64,000 nucleotides of DNA. Source: Amycolatopsis sp. NBC_01480 (lineage in GTDB: Bacteria > Actinomycetota > Actinomycetes > Mycobacteriales > Pseudonocardiaceae). Numbering within the stretch: the first letter of the stretch is position 1; the number at the start of each line of letters is the position of its first letter. Below are positions 52,021 to 61,681 of this stretch, in pieces. Position numbers and translations under genes: made by a program. The DNA lies in NCBI RefSeq assembly GCF_036227205.1, contig NZ_CP109442.1, forward strand, positions 8,494,001 to 8,558,000, read 5' to 3'. The notes beneath the pieces were generated by a model. The model was given only the letters and a program-made list of their open reading frames with translations, searched no databases and was not told the origin of the DNA.

Positions 52021-52045
52021 GGCGTTTTCCGGCCCGGACACGGCA

Positions 52046-52075
52046 GTGGGGCCGCCGGCGAACCGGCGGCCCCAC
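52046..52075. terminator. Bidirectional terminator between EamA and arc/mpa genes
   Basis: Arms 52046-52058 and 52063-52075 form a perfect 13-bp stem closed by a CGAA tetraloop. It lies between two convergent genes, 25 bases after one stop codon and 14 after the other. Confidence 0.85.
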
Positions 52076-52089
52076 GTGCTCCGTGCCTG

Positions 52090-53892
52090 TTACAGGTACT
52101 GACCCGTGTTGGTGGCGGTGTCGATCGCCCGCCCCGAGTCCTGGTTCTTGCCGGTGACGAGGGTGCGGATGTAGACGATCCGCTCCCCCTTCTTGCCGGA
52201 GATCCGGGCCCAGTCGTCCGGGTTCGTGGTGTTCGGCAGGTCTTCGTTCTCCGCGAACTCGTCGACGATCGCGTCCAGCAGGTGCTGCACGCGCAGGCCG
52301 GGCTGGTTGGTCTCCAGCACGGACTTGATCGCCGACTTCTTCGCCCGGTCCACGATGTTCTGGATCATCGCGCCCGAGTTGAAGTCCCGGAAGAACAGGA
52401 CCTCCTTGTCCCCGTTGGCATAGGTCACCTCGAGGAACCGGTTCTCGTCGCTCTCCTCGTACATGCGCTCGACCGTGTGCTGGATCATCGCGTCGAACGT
52501 GGCCTTCTGGTCCCCGCCGAACTCCGCCAGGTCATCGGCGTGGATCGGCAGGCCTTCGGCCAGGTACTTGGAGAAGATGTCCTTCGCGCCTTCGGCGTCC
52601 GGACGCTCGATCTTGATCTTGACGTCGAGCCGGCCCGGCCGCAGGATCGCCGGGTCGATCATGTCCTCGCGGTTGGAGGCGCCGATGACGATGACGTTCT
52701 CCAGTCCTTCGACACCGTCGATCTCCGAGAGCAGCTGCGGCACGATCGTGGTCTCCACATCGGAGGACACGCCCGAGCCACGGGTGCGGAAGATCGAGTC
52801 CATCTCGTCGAAGAACACGATGACCGGGGTGCCCTCGGACGCCTTCTCACGAGCCCGCTGGAAGATCAGGCGGATGGACCGCTCGGTCTCGCCGACGAAC
52901 TTGTTGAGCAGCTCGGGACCCTTGATGTTCAGGAAGTAGGACTTCCCGTCCTCGTTGTCGCCCCGGGCCAGCGCCACCTTCTTGGCCAGGGAGTTGGCCA
53001 CCGCCTTGGCGATGAGCGTCTTCCCGCAGCCCGGAGGGCCGTACAGCAGCACACCCTTCGGCGGCCGCAGCTGGTACTCCTGGTAGAGGTCGGCGTGCAG
53101 GAACGGCAGCTCCACCGCGTCGCGGATCTGCTCGATCTGCCGGCTGAGGCCGCCGATGTCCTCGTAGCGGACGTCCGGCACCTCCTCCAGCACCAGGTCC
53201 TCGACCTCGGCCTTGGGCACCCGCTCGTAGGCGTACCCGGCCTTGGAGTCGACGAGCAGCGAGTCCCCCGGCTTCAGGGGCTGCTCGGCCAGCAGATCGG
53301 AGAGCAGGACGACCCGCTCCTCGTCCGCGTGCCCGACGACGAGCGCGCGAAGGCTTTCGCCCTCCACCTCCGCCGCGAGCACCTCACGCAGGGAACACAC
53401 CTCACCGGTGCGCTCGAAGCCGCCGCCTTCGACGACGGTGAGCGCCTCGTTGAGCCGCAGCGACTGGCCCCGTTGCAGCGACGAGACCTCCACGGCCGGC
53501 GACACCGAGACCCGCATCTTGCGGCCCGAGGTGTAGACGTCCACCGTGTTGTCCTCGTACGCCGCCACGAACACGCCATAACCGCTGGGCGGCTGGGCCA
53601 GGCGATCGACCTCCTCGCGGAGGGCGAGCAGCTGTCCCCGTGCTTCACGCAGGGTCTCGACCAGCTTGGTGTTCCGCTCGGTGAGCTGGCTCACCCGCTC
53701 GGACGCCTCGGCGAGGCGCTGTTCGAGAACCCGGTTCTGTCGCGGCGAATCGGTCAGTTTGCGGCGCAGCAGCGCCACTTCCTCCTCGAGAAAACGAATC
53801 TGCCGGGCTTCCTCGTTCGATGGCTGCCCTGCTCCGCTCGTTGCTGAAGGGTCGGCCTCCTCGCGCCGACCTCCGGGAAGGTCATGATGCAT
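52090..53892 (-). CDS. mpa: Proteasome-associated AAA ATPase (Mpa/ARC)
   Basis: Hexameric unfoldase of 600 residues that recruits Pup, unfolds pupylated proteins and feeds the 20S core. N-terminal coiled coil (about 26-100: [20 protein letters not shown]) binds Pup; two OB domains (about 104-235) form the inter-domain ring; AAA domain with Walker A GPPGCGKT (285-292), Walker [11 protein letters not shown] and the second-region [19 protein letters not shown]. The C-terminus GQYL is the motif that docks on the PrcA ring. ATG at 53892 with GGAGG six bases upstream. Lies 2 kb upstream of the aldo/keto cluster and apart from prcBA, as in mycobacteria. Confidence 0.97.
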   Translation of the reverse strand: MHHDLPGGRREEADPSATSGAGQPSNEEARQIRFLEEEVALLRRKLTDSPRQNRVLEQRLAEASERVSQLTERNTKLVETLREARGQLLALREEVDRLAQPPSGYGVFVAAYEDNTVDVYTSGRKMRVSVSPAVEVSSLQRGQSLRLNEALTVVEGGGFERTGEVCSLREVLAAEVEGESLRALVVGHADEERVVLLSDLLAEQPLKPGDSLLVDSKAGYAYERVPKAEVEDLVLEEVPDVRYEDIGGLSRQIEQIRDAVELPFLHADLYQEYQLRPPKGVLLYGPPGCGKTLIAKAVANSLAKKVALARGDNEDGKSYFLNIKGPELLNKFVGETERSIRLIFQRAREKASEGTPVIVFFDEMDSIFRTRGSGVSSDVETTIVPQLLSEIDGVEGLENVIVIGASNREDMIDPAILRPGRLDVKIKIERPDAEGAKDIFSKYLAEGLPIHADDLAEFGGDQKATFDAMIQHTVERMYEESDENRFLEVTYANGDKEVLFFRDFNSGAMIQNIVDRAKKSAIKSVLETNQPGLRVQHLLDAIVDEFAENEDLPNTTNPDDWARISGKKGERIVYIRTLVTGKNQDSGRAIDTATNTGQYL

Positions 53893-54242
53893 TGGGCACC
53901 TCCTCGGAGTGCTTTTCATTCCACGGTACCGGCGATCACCGACAAGAAAAGGCCTTTCCGCATTACAAGATCGGCGCGTCGCGTCTTCTCCGCCCGCCCA
54001 GCACGGCGGCCACCGCAGCGCAAGCGGCCATTTCGGTGCCCGGGCACCGGACCGCGACACGCCGTGTTCCACCAGGCGAAAGCGAGCAGCACAGAGATAC
54101 CCGCCACGCTGCCCGTCGAACCCTGTTTTCGGGCCAGTTCCGGCCTCCGCGCACGGATCCGGCCGCTGGTGGCTAGCATCGGCCGCGACCTCACCACACC
54201 TGGTGGCCGGGTCTCCACGCGCAGCAGCTAGGGGGCACAGAC
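53893..54242. other. Divergent intergenic region between mpa and a membrane-protein gene
   Basis: 350 bases without a supported gene. The mpa ribosome-binding site (GGAGG on the minus strand) lies at the left edge. Toward the right, TAGCAT at 54174-54179 is a possible -10 for the gene at 54243, and AGGGGG lies upstream of its ATG. The stretch around 53925-53975 is AT-richer than average and may carry the mpa promoter, but no clear -35/-10 pair is visible. No strong hairpin found. Confidence 0.5.
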
Positions 54243-55148
54243 ATGACCTACCCGCCGCAGCAGCCCGGCGGCTACGGCCAGCAGGGCGGCGGTTACGGGC
54301 AGCAGCCGGATCCGTACGGCCGGCCGCAGCAGCCCGGCTACCCCCAGTCGGGCCCGCAGCAGCAGCCCGGCTACCCCGGGGCCGGACCGCAGTACGGCCA
54401 GCAGCCCGGCGGGTACCAGGGCCGCTACCCCCAGCAGGGCGGCTACGGGCAGCAGCCGTCGGGCTACCCCCAGTCCGGCCCGCAGCAGCAGCCGGGCTAT
54501 CCGGGCGGGACGCAGCAGTTTCCGCAACAGGATGCCTACCAGCAGGGCGGATTCGGCGACCAGTACGGCCAACCGGGTGGTTATTCGCCGAGCGGCTACG
54601 GTGAGCAGCCCCCGCCGAAAAAAAAGAAAACCGGCCTGATCATCGGCATCGCGATCGGCGCTGTGGTCGTCGTCGGCGGGGCGGTGGGCCTCATCATCGG
54701 CCTGACCGGCAACGACGACAACTCCACCACCGCCGCGCCGCCGGCCTCGAGCGCGCCGCAGAACCCCGCGCCGAGCCAGCCGAAGAGCAGCTCGCCGACC
54801 AAGCCGTCGAGTTCAGGCTCCGCCCCGACGACCGGCGCCGGCGGCACCGGCCCCGCGCCCGGCGGCAAGGCGTCCTCGCAGGAGCTGTTCCAGGCCGCCG
54901 CGGCCGACTTCAGCGCCGGTGACGGCAAGGCGCTCTCCACGCTCGCCTGCCGCAGCATCTACTCCGGCGGCGCCGTGGACATCCAGACCATCCAGGTCCA
55001 GCTCACCGGCACCGCGCAGGAGAACGGTGACAGCGCCACCGTGCGATACACGGCCACGCAGGGCACGAAGACCGCGAACGGGACCATGACGTCCAAGCGC
55101 GAGTCCGGCGTCTGGTGCCTCGTGGACGCCCAAGCGGACAAGAAGTGA
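54243..55148 (+). CDS. Gly/Gln/Tyr/Pro-rich single-span membrane protein
   Basis: Protein of 301 residues. Residues 1-122 are low-complexity repeats of GGYGQQ, QPGYP and SGPQQQ type; then [20 protein letters not shown], one membrane segment; then a Ser/Pro/Thr-rich linker and an extracytoplasmic domain ([58 protein letters not shown]) with a Cys pair. The end domain resembles the DUF4878-type NTF2-like fold of actinobacterial envelope proteins. Same design as the protein at 25721-26539 but a different outer domain. Co-transcribed with the next gene, whose outer domain is similar. Confidence 0.82.
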   Translation: MTYPPQQPGGYGQQGGGYGQQPDPYGRPQQPGYPQSGPQQQPGYPGAGPQYGQQPGGYQGRYPQQGGYGQQPSGYPQSGPQQQPGYPGGTQQFPQQDAYQQGGFGDQYGQPGGYSPSGYGEQPPPKKKKTGLIIGIAIGAVVVVGGAVGLIIGLTGNDDNSTTAAPPASSAPQNPAPSQPKSSSPTKPSSSGSAPTTGAGGTGPAPGGKASSQELFQAAAADFSAGDGKALSTLACRSIYSGGAVDIQTIQVQLTGTAQENGDSATVRYTATQGTKTANGTMTSKRESGVWCLVDAQADKK

Positions 55149-55158
55149 AACCCCGGCG

Positions 55159-55620
55159 GTGAGCGGACGGCTCACCGCCGGGCTCGCCCTGCTCGGCGCG
55201 CTGGTGGCCGGGGTGGTGATCGGGCTGCTCCTGGTCGCCCCCGCCGGCCCCGATGACGCTGCCGTGCCCCCGGAGCCGCCGCCGACCACAACCGTTACGC
55301 ACTCCAGCGCGGTGACCCCGGCGCCGGACGCCGACGTCGCCGCGGTCACGGTCCTCGCGCACGCGATCGCCGACGCGATCCAGCGCCGGGACGCGAAGAA
55401 GTTCGGCACCCTCACCTGTCAGCCGCAGACCTCGGATGCGCTGTCCGCGTTGCAGAAACGCTGGGACGCGGCCGGGCCGATGGCCGTCACGCTGCCCGAG
55501 GCGCCGATCGTCGACGGCGATTCGGCCAGCGTCAACGTCCACGTCGAGGGCACCGGAGGACGCAAGCAGACGCCGTTCCCGATGCGCCGCGAGAACGGCC
55601 GCTGGTGTGTGCCGGGCTGA
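55159..55620 (+). CDS. Single-span membrane protein with NTF2-like outer domain
   Basis: Protein of 153 residues: N-terminal membrane segment (LTAGLALLGALVAGVVIGLL), Pro/Thr-rich linker, then an outer domain (LAHAIADAIQRRDAKKFGTL, TCQPQTSDAL, GDSASVNVHVEGTGGRKQTP, NGRWCVPG). The spacing of the two cysteines and the helix before the first one match the outer domain of the upstream gene product. GTG start 10 bases after the previous stop, so the two form an operon. Function unknown. Its stop is three bases from the trmI stop on the other strand. Confidence 0.78.
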   Translation: MSGRLTAGLALLGALVAGVVIGLLLVAPAGPDDAAVPPEPPPTTTVTHSSAVTPAPDADVAAVTVLAHAIADAIQRRDAKKFGTLTCQPQTSDALSALQKRWDAAGPMAVTLPEAPIVDGDSASVNVHVEGTGGRKQTPFPMRRENGRWCVPG

Positions 55621-55623
55621 GGC

Positions 55624-56469
<846 letters not shown>

Positions 56470-56527
56470 TCACGCGAAACGCTGGCGTCAGATCTTCCCA
56501 GGTCGCCCGCGCGGGCCGCGGCTGGGG

Positions 56528-57685
56528 TCAGTACCCGCGGCGGTCGCGCACCAGCGCGGCCCGGAGATCGTCCCGGCGCAGCACCCCGGCCGGGCGGCCT
56601 TCGTCGTCGACCACGAGGAACTGCCACGCGGGGGTCTCGCGGACCCGCTCGGCGATCTCCTCGCCCGGTTCCGACGCCAGCAGCACGGTCTCGGCGCGGA
56701 TCGGCTCGGCCGCCAGCTCCGCGGGCGCGTGCGGATTGGCCGCGGCGAGCTGTTCGGCCGCCTGCTCGTCGAGCAGCCCCGCGGCGACGCCGTCCGCCCG
56801 CACCAGCACCACACCGCGGCCGGCGGACGCGGCGAGCGCGTCGGACACCGGGCTCTCCGCGGGCAGTTGCAGGACCGGCCGCACCAGCTCGGTGATCTCC
56901 AGCCCGTCCGGCCAGCTCCGCCGGGCTTCGGCGACGAGCTCGGCGCGGGCGCCCATGATGACGAACCACGCCGTGACGACGCAGACGCCCAGGCGCAGCC
57001 ACCGGTCCTCGCTCGCGGTCGCCAGTCCCCACAGCGCCCACACGATCAGCGCGGTGGCCACGAGCGCGCCGCCGGCCACCGCGGCGCGGGTGCCCTTGGC
57101 GCGCAGCCCGGTCGCCGCCCACACGCCCGCGCGCACCAGGCGCCCGCCGTCCAGCGGCAGTCCCGGGAGCAGGTTGAACAGGCCGACCGCGAAGTTCGCC
57201 ACGGCGCACTCGGCGATCAGCAGCCACACCGCGCCGTCCGGCGGCACCGCGAGCATCAGCAGCGCGCAGAACCCGCCGAGCACCAGCGACACGGCCGGGC
57301 CCGCCGCGGCGACCAGCCCCTCCTGCCCCGGCTTGCGCGGGGTTCGCGCCACTTCGGACAGTCCGCCGAGCAGGAACAGCCGCAGCCGCCGCACCGGGAT
57401 CCCCAGCCGCAGCGCGACCAGGCAGTGCCCCAGCTCGTGGGCGAGCACCGAGAGCCCCAGCAGCACCGCGAACGCGGCCGCCAGCAGCCAGGACGTGAGC
57501 GTGGACGCGTCCGGCAGCAACCGGCTGACCAGCGGCGCGTAGAGCACGACGATGATCGCCGAGCCGATCCACCACGACGGCGCGAGCAGGACCGGGACCC
57601 CGCGGACCCGGAACAGCAGCAGCCCGCCGTCGCCGGTGGCGGCGCGCCGGGGCGGCCCGGCGTTGTGCTGACTGGTCGCGGCCAT
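56528..57685 (-). CDS. M50-family site-2 metalloprotease with CBS domains
   Basis: Intramembrane zinc protease of 385 residues. Active-site H83-ELGH87 lies in membrane helix LLGLSVLAHELGHCLVALRL, and the third ligand Asp179 is in NLLPGLPLDGGR; GGLSEVARTPRKPGQEGLVA is also conserved. A tandem CBS-like pair follows (about 270-385; VSDALAASAGRGVVLVRADG, AWQFLVVDDEGRPAGVLRRD), which in this subgroup may bind nucleotides and gate activity. Possible substrate: membrane anti-sigma factor; not shown. Upstream of trmI by 73 bases on the same strand. Confidence 0.93.
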   Translation of the reverse strand: MAATSQHNAGPPRRAATGDGGLLLFRVRGVPVLLAPSWWIGSAIIVVLYAPLVSRLLPDASTLTSWLLAAAFAVLLGLSVLAHELGHCLVALRLGIPVRRLRLFLLGGLSEVARTPRKPGQEGLVAAAGPAVSLVLGGFCALLMLAVPPDGAVWLLIAECAVANFAVGLFNLLPGLPLDGGRLVRAGVWAATGLRAKGTRAAVAGGALVATALIVWALWGLATASEDRWLRLGVCVVTAWFVIMGARAELVAEARRSWPDGLEITELVRPVLQLPAESPVSDALAASAGRGVVLVRADGVAAGLLDEQAAEQLAAANPHAPAELAAEPIRAETVLLASEPGEEIAERVRETPAWQFLVVDDEGRPAGVLRRDDLRAALVRDRRGY

Positions 57686-57775
57686 GCGGGCAAGAGTAAA
57701 GGGCAGGGTGTGGGGAGGCGGTTATCCGCCCGGCGCGGACGAGTGGTGTCGCCTCCCGGCCACGGGGTTTGCCCA

Positions 57776-57842
57776 GTGCCGGACGCAGCGGATGACGCTT
57801 TCGCCTCGCTCAGTGCGGGCAGCGCGTCATCCGCTCCGGCAC
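57776..57842. repeat. Long imperfect inverted repeat in a divergent promoter region
   Basis: Inner arms 57787-57798 and 57824-57835 are 12-bp perfect; outer arms 57776-57783 and 57835-57842 (GTGCCGGA/TCCGGCAC) extend it with a few unpaired bases on the left. The loop is 25 bases. It sits between divergent genes (M50 protease and RecB-like nuclease), so it is not a terminator; a REP-like element or a leader structure is more likely. Confidence 0.6.
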
Positions 57843-57894
57843 GGCGGCGAGTCGCGCGAGCGGAAGTGTCGGTGCCCGGCGTTACGCTCTGGCC

Positions 57895-58788
57895 ATGCCC
57901 GACACCGCTACGGTCACCACTCCCCCCGAGGCCGGTGGCGCGCCCGTCCGCAGGCGGCCCGCGCTGTCGCCGTCCCGCGCGAGCGACTTCAAGCAGTGCC
58001 CGCTGCTCTACCGGTTCCGGGCCGTCGACCGGCTGCCGGAAGTGCCCACCCGGGCACAGCTGCGCGGCACGCTCGTCCACGCCGTGCTGGAGCGGCTCTT
58101 CGCGCTGCCGGCGAACGAACGCGTCCCGCCGCGCGCGAAGGAGCTGATCGAGCCCACCTGGGCCGAGCTGTCCGCGGGCAGTCCGGAGTGGACGGACCTG
58201 TTCGAGGGCGAAGATGACGACGAGACCGGCAAATGGCTGCAGTCGGCGGAAAAGCTGCTCGACTCGTACTTCGGGCTGGAGGACCCGCGCCGGCTGGAAC
58301 CCGAGGCCTGTGAGCTGCACGTGGAGATCGAGCTGGGCTCCGGGGTGCTGCTGCGCGGCTACATCGACCGGGTCGACGTCGCGCCCACCGGCGAGATCCG
58401 GGTGGTGGACTACAAGACCGGGGCGGCGCCGCGCGAGATCGGCGAGGCCAAGGCGATGTTCCAGATGAAGTTCTACGCCGTGGTGCTCTGGCGGCTGCGC
58501 GGCGTGGTGCCGCGGCAGCTGAAGCTGATGTACCTGACCGACGGGCAGTCCCTCGCGTACACGCCGGACGAGGCGGAGCTGGTGCGCTTCGAGCGCACGC
58601 TGGAGGCGATCTGGCAGGCCATCCTCAAGGCGGGCAAGACCGGCGACTTCCGGCCCAACCCGGGCAAGCTGTGCTCGTGGTGCGACCACCAGGCGCACTG
58701 CCCGGAGTTCGGCGGCACGCCCCCGGAGTACCCGGGCTGGCCGGAGCCGGACGCGGGCGAAGAGACGGCACTGGACCGGGCCGACTGA
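57895..58788 (+). CDS. RecB-like PD-(D/E)XK nuclease with iron-sulfur cluster
   Basis: Nuclease of 297 residues of the RecB/Cas4 exonuclease type. RGTLVHAVLERLFALP is the QxxxY/His region, GYIDRVDVAPTGEIRVVDYK-TG is the catalytic core (Asp, Asp, Lys), and one N-terminal Cys (DFKQCPLLYR, Cys35) with three C-terminal ones (KLCSWCDHQAHCPEF) would hold a 4Fe-4S cluster as in AddB and Cas4. Stand-alone protein conserved at this place in actinobacteria (Rv2119 in M. tuberculosis). Role in DNA repair is probable; no CRISPR genes are near. Stop codon overlaps the next start by one base (TGATG). Confidence 0.92.
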   Translation: MPDTATVTTPPEAGGAPVRRRPALSPSRASDFKQCPLLYRFRAVDRLPEVPTRAQLRGTLVHAVLERLFALPANERVPPRAKELIEPTWAELSAGSPEWTDLFEGEDDDETGKWLQSAEKLLDSYFGLEDPRRLEPEACELHVEIELGSGVLLRGYIDRVDVAPTGEIRVVDYKTGAAPREIGEAKAMFQMKFYAVVLWRLRGVVPRQLKLMYLTDGQSLAYTPDEAELVRFERTLEAIWQAILKAGKTGDFRPNPGKLCSWCDHQAHCPEFGGTPPEYPGWPEPDAGEETALDRAD

Positions 58789-59579
58789 TGGCCGACGCTT
58801 TTTACGCCCCGCTCGGCGAAGAGCGGTACGCCGCGACCGAGCACACCAGCGGTCCGTGGGCGCCGGGCGCGCAGCATTTCGGCCCGCCGTCGGCGCTGCT
58901 CGTGCGCGGGCTGGAGCGGATCGAGGCGCCGCACCCTTCGCTGCTGGCGCGGGTGACCGTCGAGATCCTCGGCCCCGCGCCGGTCGCGGAGCTGGACCAG
59001 CGGTCGTGGGTCGAGCGGCCGGGCCGTTCGGTGGAGCTGCTTCAGTCGGAGCTGTCCGCCGCCGGCCGGGTCGTCGCCCGCGCCTCGGCGTGGCGGCTCG
59101 CGACCACCGACACCGAGTCCGTGGCCACCGACGCCGGGCCGCTCCTGCCCTCGGCCGAAGCCGGCACCGAGACGGCGTTCCCGGACGACTGGTCCGGCGG
59201 ATACCTGCAGGCCATCGAGTGGCGCGCGGTGCGCGGCGGGATCTCCGCGCCCGGGCCCGCCGCCGTCTGGGGCCGGCAGCGGATCCCGCTCGTGGACGGC
59301 GAGGAGCCGACCGGGCTGCAGCGGCTGTTCGCGATCGCCGACTCCGGCAACGGGGTGTCGCACTTCCTGCCGGCGCGCGACTGGTGGTTCATCAACTCGG
59401 AGCTGACCGTCCACCTGCGCCGCGAGCCCGAGGGCGAATGGGTCGGGCTCGACGCGGTTACGCTGGTCGGCCCACACGGAATCGGCACGGCCACGAGTAC
59501 CCTGCACGACGGTTCCGGTCCGGTCGGCACGGGGGCGCAGGCCCTGCTCGTCCGTCCGCGACAGGCCGGAGGCGAATAA
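58788..59579 (+). CDS. Acyl-CoA thioesterase family protein (TesB-like double hotdog)
   Basis: Protein of 263 residues with two hotdog halves. The first half FGPPSALLVRGLERIEAPHP, LARVTVEILGPAPVAEL resembles the TesB/DUF thioesterase-like family; the second has VSHFLPARDWWFINSELTVH, LRREPEGEWVGLDAVTLVG and GIGTATSTLHDGSG, typical ends of acyl-CoA thioesterase II-like proteins. It would release fatty acids from acyl-CoA; chain length unknown. Its start overlaps the RecB-like stop codon, so they are co-translated. Confidence 0.85.
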   Translation: MADAFYAPLGEERYAATEHTSGPWAPGAQHFGPPSALLVRGLERIEAPHPSLLARVTVEILGPAPVAELDQRSWVERPGRSVELLQSELSAAGRVVARASAWRLATTDTESVATDAGPLLPSAEAGTETAFPDDWSGGYLQAIEWRAVRGGISAPGPAAVWGRQRIPLVDGEEPTGLQRLFAIADSGNGVSHFLPARDWWFINSELTVHLRREPEGEWVGLDAVTLVGPHGIGTATSTLHDGSGPVGTGAQALLVRPRQAGGE

Positions 59580-59642
59580 CCGCGCGGACCCGCCCCGGAT
59601 CCAATAGCCTTCGCGGAACGACCGACAAGGGAGCGCTCCGGC

Positions 59643-60578
59643 ATGCAGATCACCTCGGTGGTCAACCAGAAAGGCGGGGTCGGCAAGACCTCGCTGAGCG
59701 TCGGCACCGCCGCGGCACTCGCCGAGCGCGGCCGGCGGGTGCTGCTGATCGACCTCGACCCACAGGGGCACGCCACCACGGAGATGCTCGGCCTGGACGA
59801 GGTCGCCTCAGACATGCCCAGCCTCGCCAAGGCGCTGACCAAGCTGTGGAAGGGCTCGATCGAGGAGCTCGCCGTCCCGCATCCGCGCAGCAACATCGGC
59901 CGCGGCGGCGCGTTCGACGTCATCCCGACCTCGCCGGGCATGTTCGACCTGATCCGCCGATTGGACCAGTTCCGCGTGCCCGGCTGGCAACTCGCCCGGG
60001 TCGTCCAGTTCGCCAACTACGACCACGTCGTGATCGACTGCCCGCCGGCGCTCGACGTGCTGACCAACAACGCGCTCGCGGCCTCGCACGGGATCCTGGT
60101 GCCGGTGCAGCCGGACAAGACCAGCATCCGCGCGATGCGGCTGCTGGCCGACCAGGTGCGCTACGTGGAGCAGACCACCGGCCGCTCGCCGATCGCGTGG
60201 TACGGCATCGTGCCCGGCCTCTACCGGCGGCCCATCTCGCACTACGCGGCCGCGGCGCTGCAGGAGATGTACAACTTCGGCGTGCCGATGCTCTCGCACG
60301 TCCCGCTCGGCGTGGTGATGAACGAGGCGGCCGCGCACGGCGTCCCGGTCACCACGTACGCGCCGGAAACGCTGCAGGCCCTGTCGTTCCGCGAGATCGC
60401 CGACACGCTCGACGGCTACCTCGCCCAGAACCCCGGCCCCACCGAGGTCCCGGCCGACGACGAGTTCGTCTTCGAGGACTTCATCTCCGAGGTCGCGGTG
60501 GCCCGCAACGTCAACGACAACGGCGCGCGCAAGAAGCTCTACGACCTGATGCCCAAGCGCCCGCAACGGCCGCGCTGA
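59643..60578 (+). CDS. ParA-family ATPase, without ParB
   Basis: MinD/ParA-type ATPase of 311 residues. Deviant Walker A KGGVGKTS (10-17), Walker A' region LLIDLDPQGHATTEMLGLDE, Walker B HVVIDCPPALDVLTNNALAA. The middle and C-terminus (MRLLADQVRYVEQTTGRSPI, AWYGIVPGLYRRPISHYAAA) are of the chromosomal Soj-like group, but no parB and no parS-like site is adjacent. Possible cargo-positioning role. RBS AGGGAG lies upstream of the ATG. Downstream 140 bases begin the second sigma module. Confidence 0.9.
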   Translation: MQITSVVNQKGGVGKTSLSVGTAAALAERGRRVLLIDLDPQGHATTEMLGLDEVASDMPSLAKALTKLWKGSIEELAVPHPRSNIGRGGAFDVIPTSPGMFDLIRRLDQFRVPGWQLARVVQFANYDHVVIDCPPALDVLTNNALAASHGILVPVQPDKTSIRAMRLLADQVRYVEQTTGRSPIAWYGIVPGLYRRPISHYAAAALQEMYNFGVPMLSHVPLGVVMNEAAAHGVPVTTYAPETLQALSFREIADTLDGYLAQNPGPTEVPADDEFVFEDFISEVAVARNVNDNGARKKLYDLMPKRPQRPR

Positions 60579-60637
60579 CCGTCCACTGAGGAACCCGGGC
60601 GCGCCGGAAAACCCGGGGAAAGAAAATCCGCGGGCGG

Positions 60638-60664
60638 TGTCGGATCGGGGCCGCGGTGTTCGTG
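60638..60664 (+). promoter_or_regulatory. Putative ECF42-type promoter of the second DGPF-sigma operon
   Basis: TGTCGG (60638-60643), 17 bases, then CGTG (60661-60664), with GTT before CGTG, the same as at 16137-16163. It precedes the RibD-C gene by 54 bases and would drive the three-gene operon ending in the ECF42 sigma gene. Confidence 0.6.
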
Positions 60665-60717
60665 GCAGGGGTGAGAGGCCGCCCGCGAGGGGCGCCCCTG
60701 AGGGACAGGGAACCGCG

Positions 60718-61326
60718 ATGAAGCTGACGACCATCACGCAGATGACCATCGACGGCGTGACGCAGGGCAACGGCGGCGCGTCCGATGAGGACCGCAGGAA
60801 CGGGTTCGACCGCGGCGGCTGGGCGAAGGGCGCGGGCGACGACGAGACCCGGGCGTTCATCACCGAGGCCTACCAGCGAGCCGGCGCGTTCCTGTTCGGA
60901 CGCCGGACCTACGAGCTGTTCGCCGGTTCCTGGGGAACCGCCGAAGCAATGCGCGCCCACCCCATCGGCGTCGCGCTGAGCCAGGCACCCAAGTACGTCG
61001 CGTCGACCACGCTCTCCGCACCGGATTGGGCGGACACGACCGTCCTCACCGGTGACCTGGCGGCGGCCGTCCGGGAGCTGAAGGCCAAGCCGGGTGGTGA
61101 GCTCCAGGTGCACGGCAGCAGCGTCCTGGTCCAGTGGCTGCTGGCGAACGGGCTGGTCGACGAGATGACGCTGATCGTGATCCCGGTGATTCTCGGCCAG
61201 GGCGCGCGGTTGTTCCCGGAGAGCGGCCCGGATCTCGCGCTCGAGCCGATCGACTCGCGCGTCGACTCGAAGGGCGTGACGATCCAGCGCTACCGGCCCG
61301 CCGGACGCCCCCAGTACGCCGCATGA
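60718..61326 (+). CDS. Dihydrofolate-reductase-like (RibD C-terminal) protein
   Basis: Protein of 202 residues of the RibD C-terminal/DHFR-like superfamily: start KLTTITQMTIDGVTQGNGGA, AGAFLFGRRTYELFAGSWGT (conserved GRxTYE), PKYVASTTLSAPDWADTTVL and GGELQVHGSSVLVQWLLANG, VDEMTLIVIPVILGQGARLF. Reductase activity on a pteridine-like or other substrate is plausible; not proven. It starts behind the ECF42-type promoter and lies 31 bases upstream of the DGPF gene, so it belongs to the sigma regulon. The first sigma module at 16.2 kb has no such gene. Confidence 0.85.
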   Translation: MKLTTITQMTIDGVTQGNGGASDEDRRNGFDRGGWAKGAGDDETRAFITEAYQRAGAFLFGRRTYELFAGSWGTAEAMRAHPIGVALSQAPKYVASTTLSAPDWADTTVLTGDLAAAVRELKAKPGGELQVHGSSVLVQWLLANGLVDEMTLIVIPVILGQGARLFPESGPDLALEPIDSRVDSKGVTIQRYRPAGRPQYAA

Positions 61327-61357
61327 CACCTGAACCGCTCACCCACAGGAGATGACC

Positions 61358-61681
61358 GTGCAGTACCTGCTTTCCGTGATCCACGACCAGCCCAGCCTCG
61401 CCGACGCGGACGAGCAGGCGGCGATCGACGTGTTCAACGAGCGGCTCCAGACCGAGGGCCACTGGGTGTTCGCCGGCGGGCTCGGGGCTCCCGTGGCGGC
61501 CACGGTGATCGACAACCGGGGCGGCGAGGCGATGATCACCGACGGGCCGTTCCTGGAGTCGAAGGAGTACCTCGCCGGCTTCTGGATCATCGAGGCCGAC
61601 GACCTCGACGTGGCGCTCACGCTCGCCACCGAGGGCTCGAAGGCCTGCAACCGCAAGGTCGAGGTCCGCCCGTTCCTGTGA
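61358..61681 (+). CDS. Second DGPF/YCII-domain protein
   Basis: Protein of 107 residues, paralogue of the protein at 16200-16547: VQYLLSVIHDQPSLADADEQ, GHWVFAGGLGAPVAATVIDN, MITDGPFLESKEYLAGFWII. The GTG at 61358 is chosen because AGGAG ends seven bases before it and because it aligns with the start of the paralogue; ATG at 61352 touches the Shine-Dalgarno. Overlaps the sigma gene by four bases (GTGA). Function unknown, as for the whole family. Confidence 0.87.
   Translation: MQYLLSVIHDQPSLADADEQAAIDVFNERLQTEGHWVFAGGLGAPVAATVIDNRGGEAMITDGPFLESKEYLAGFWIIEADDLDVALTLATEGSKACNRKVEVRPFL

Noticed and set aside
57895..58788. Cas4-like nuclease as sign of a CRISPR locus
   Set aside because: The protein has RecB/Cas4 features, but there are no repeats, cas1 or cas2; its place between trmI and hisG is the conserved actinobacterial position.
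59630..59639. GGAGCGCTCC, part of the CebR-type box TGGGAGCGCTCCCA
   Set aside because: Only the inner ten bases fit, it forms the ribosome-binding site of the ParA gene, and no sugar gene is near.
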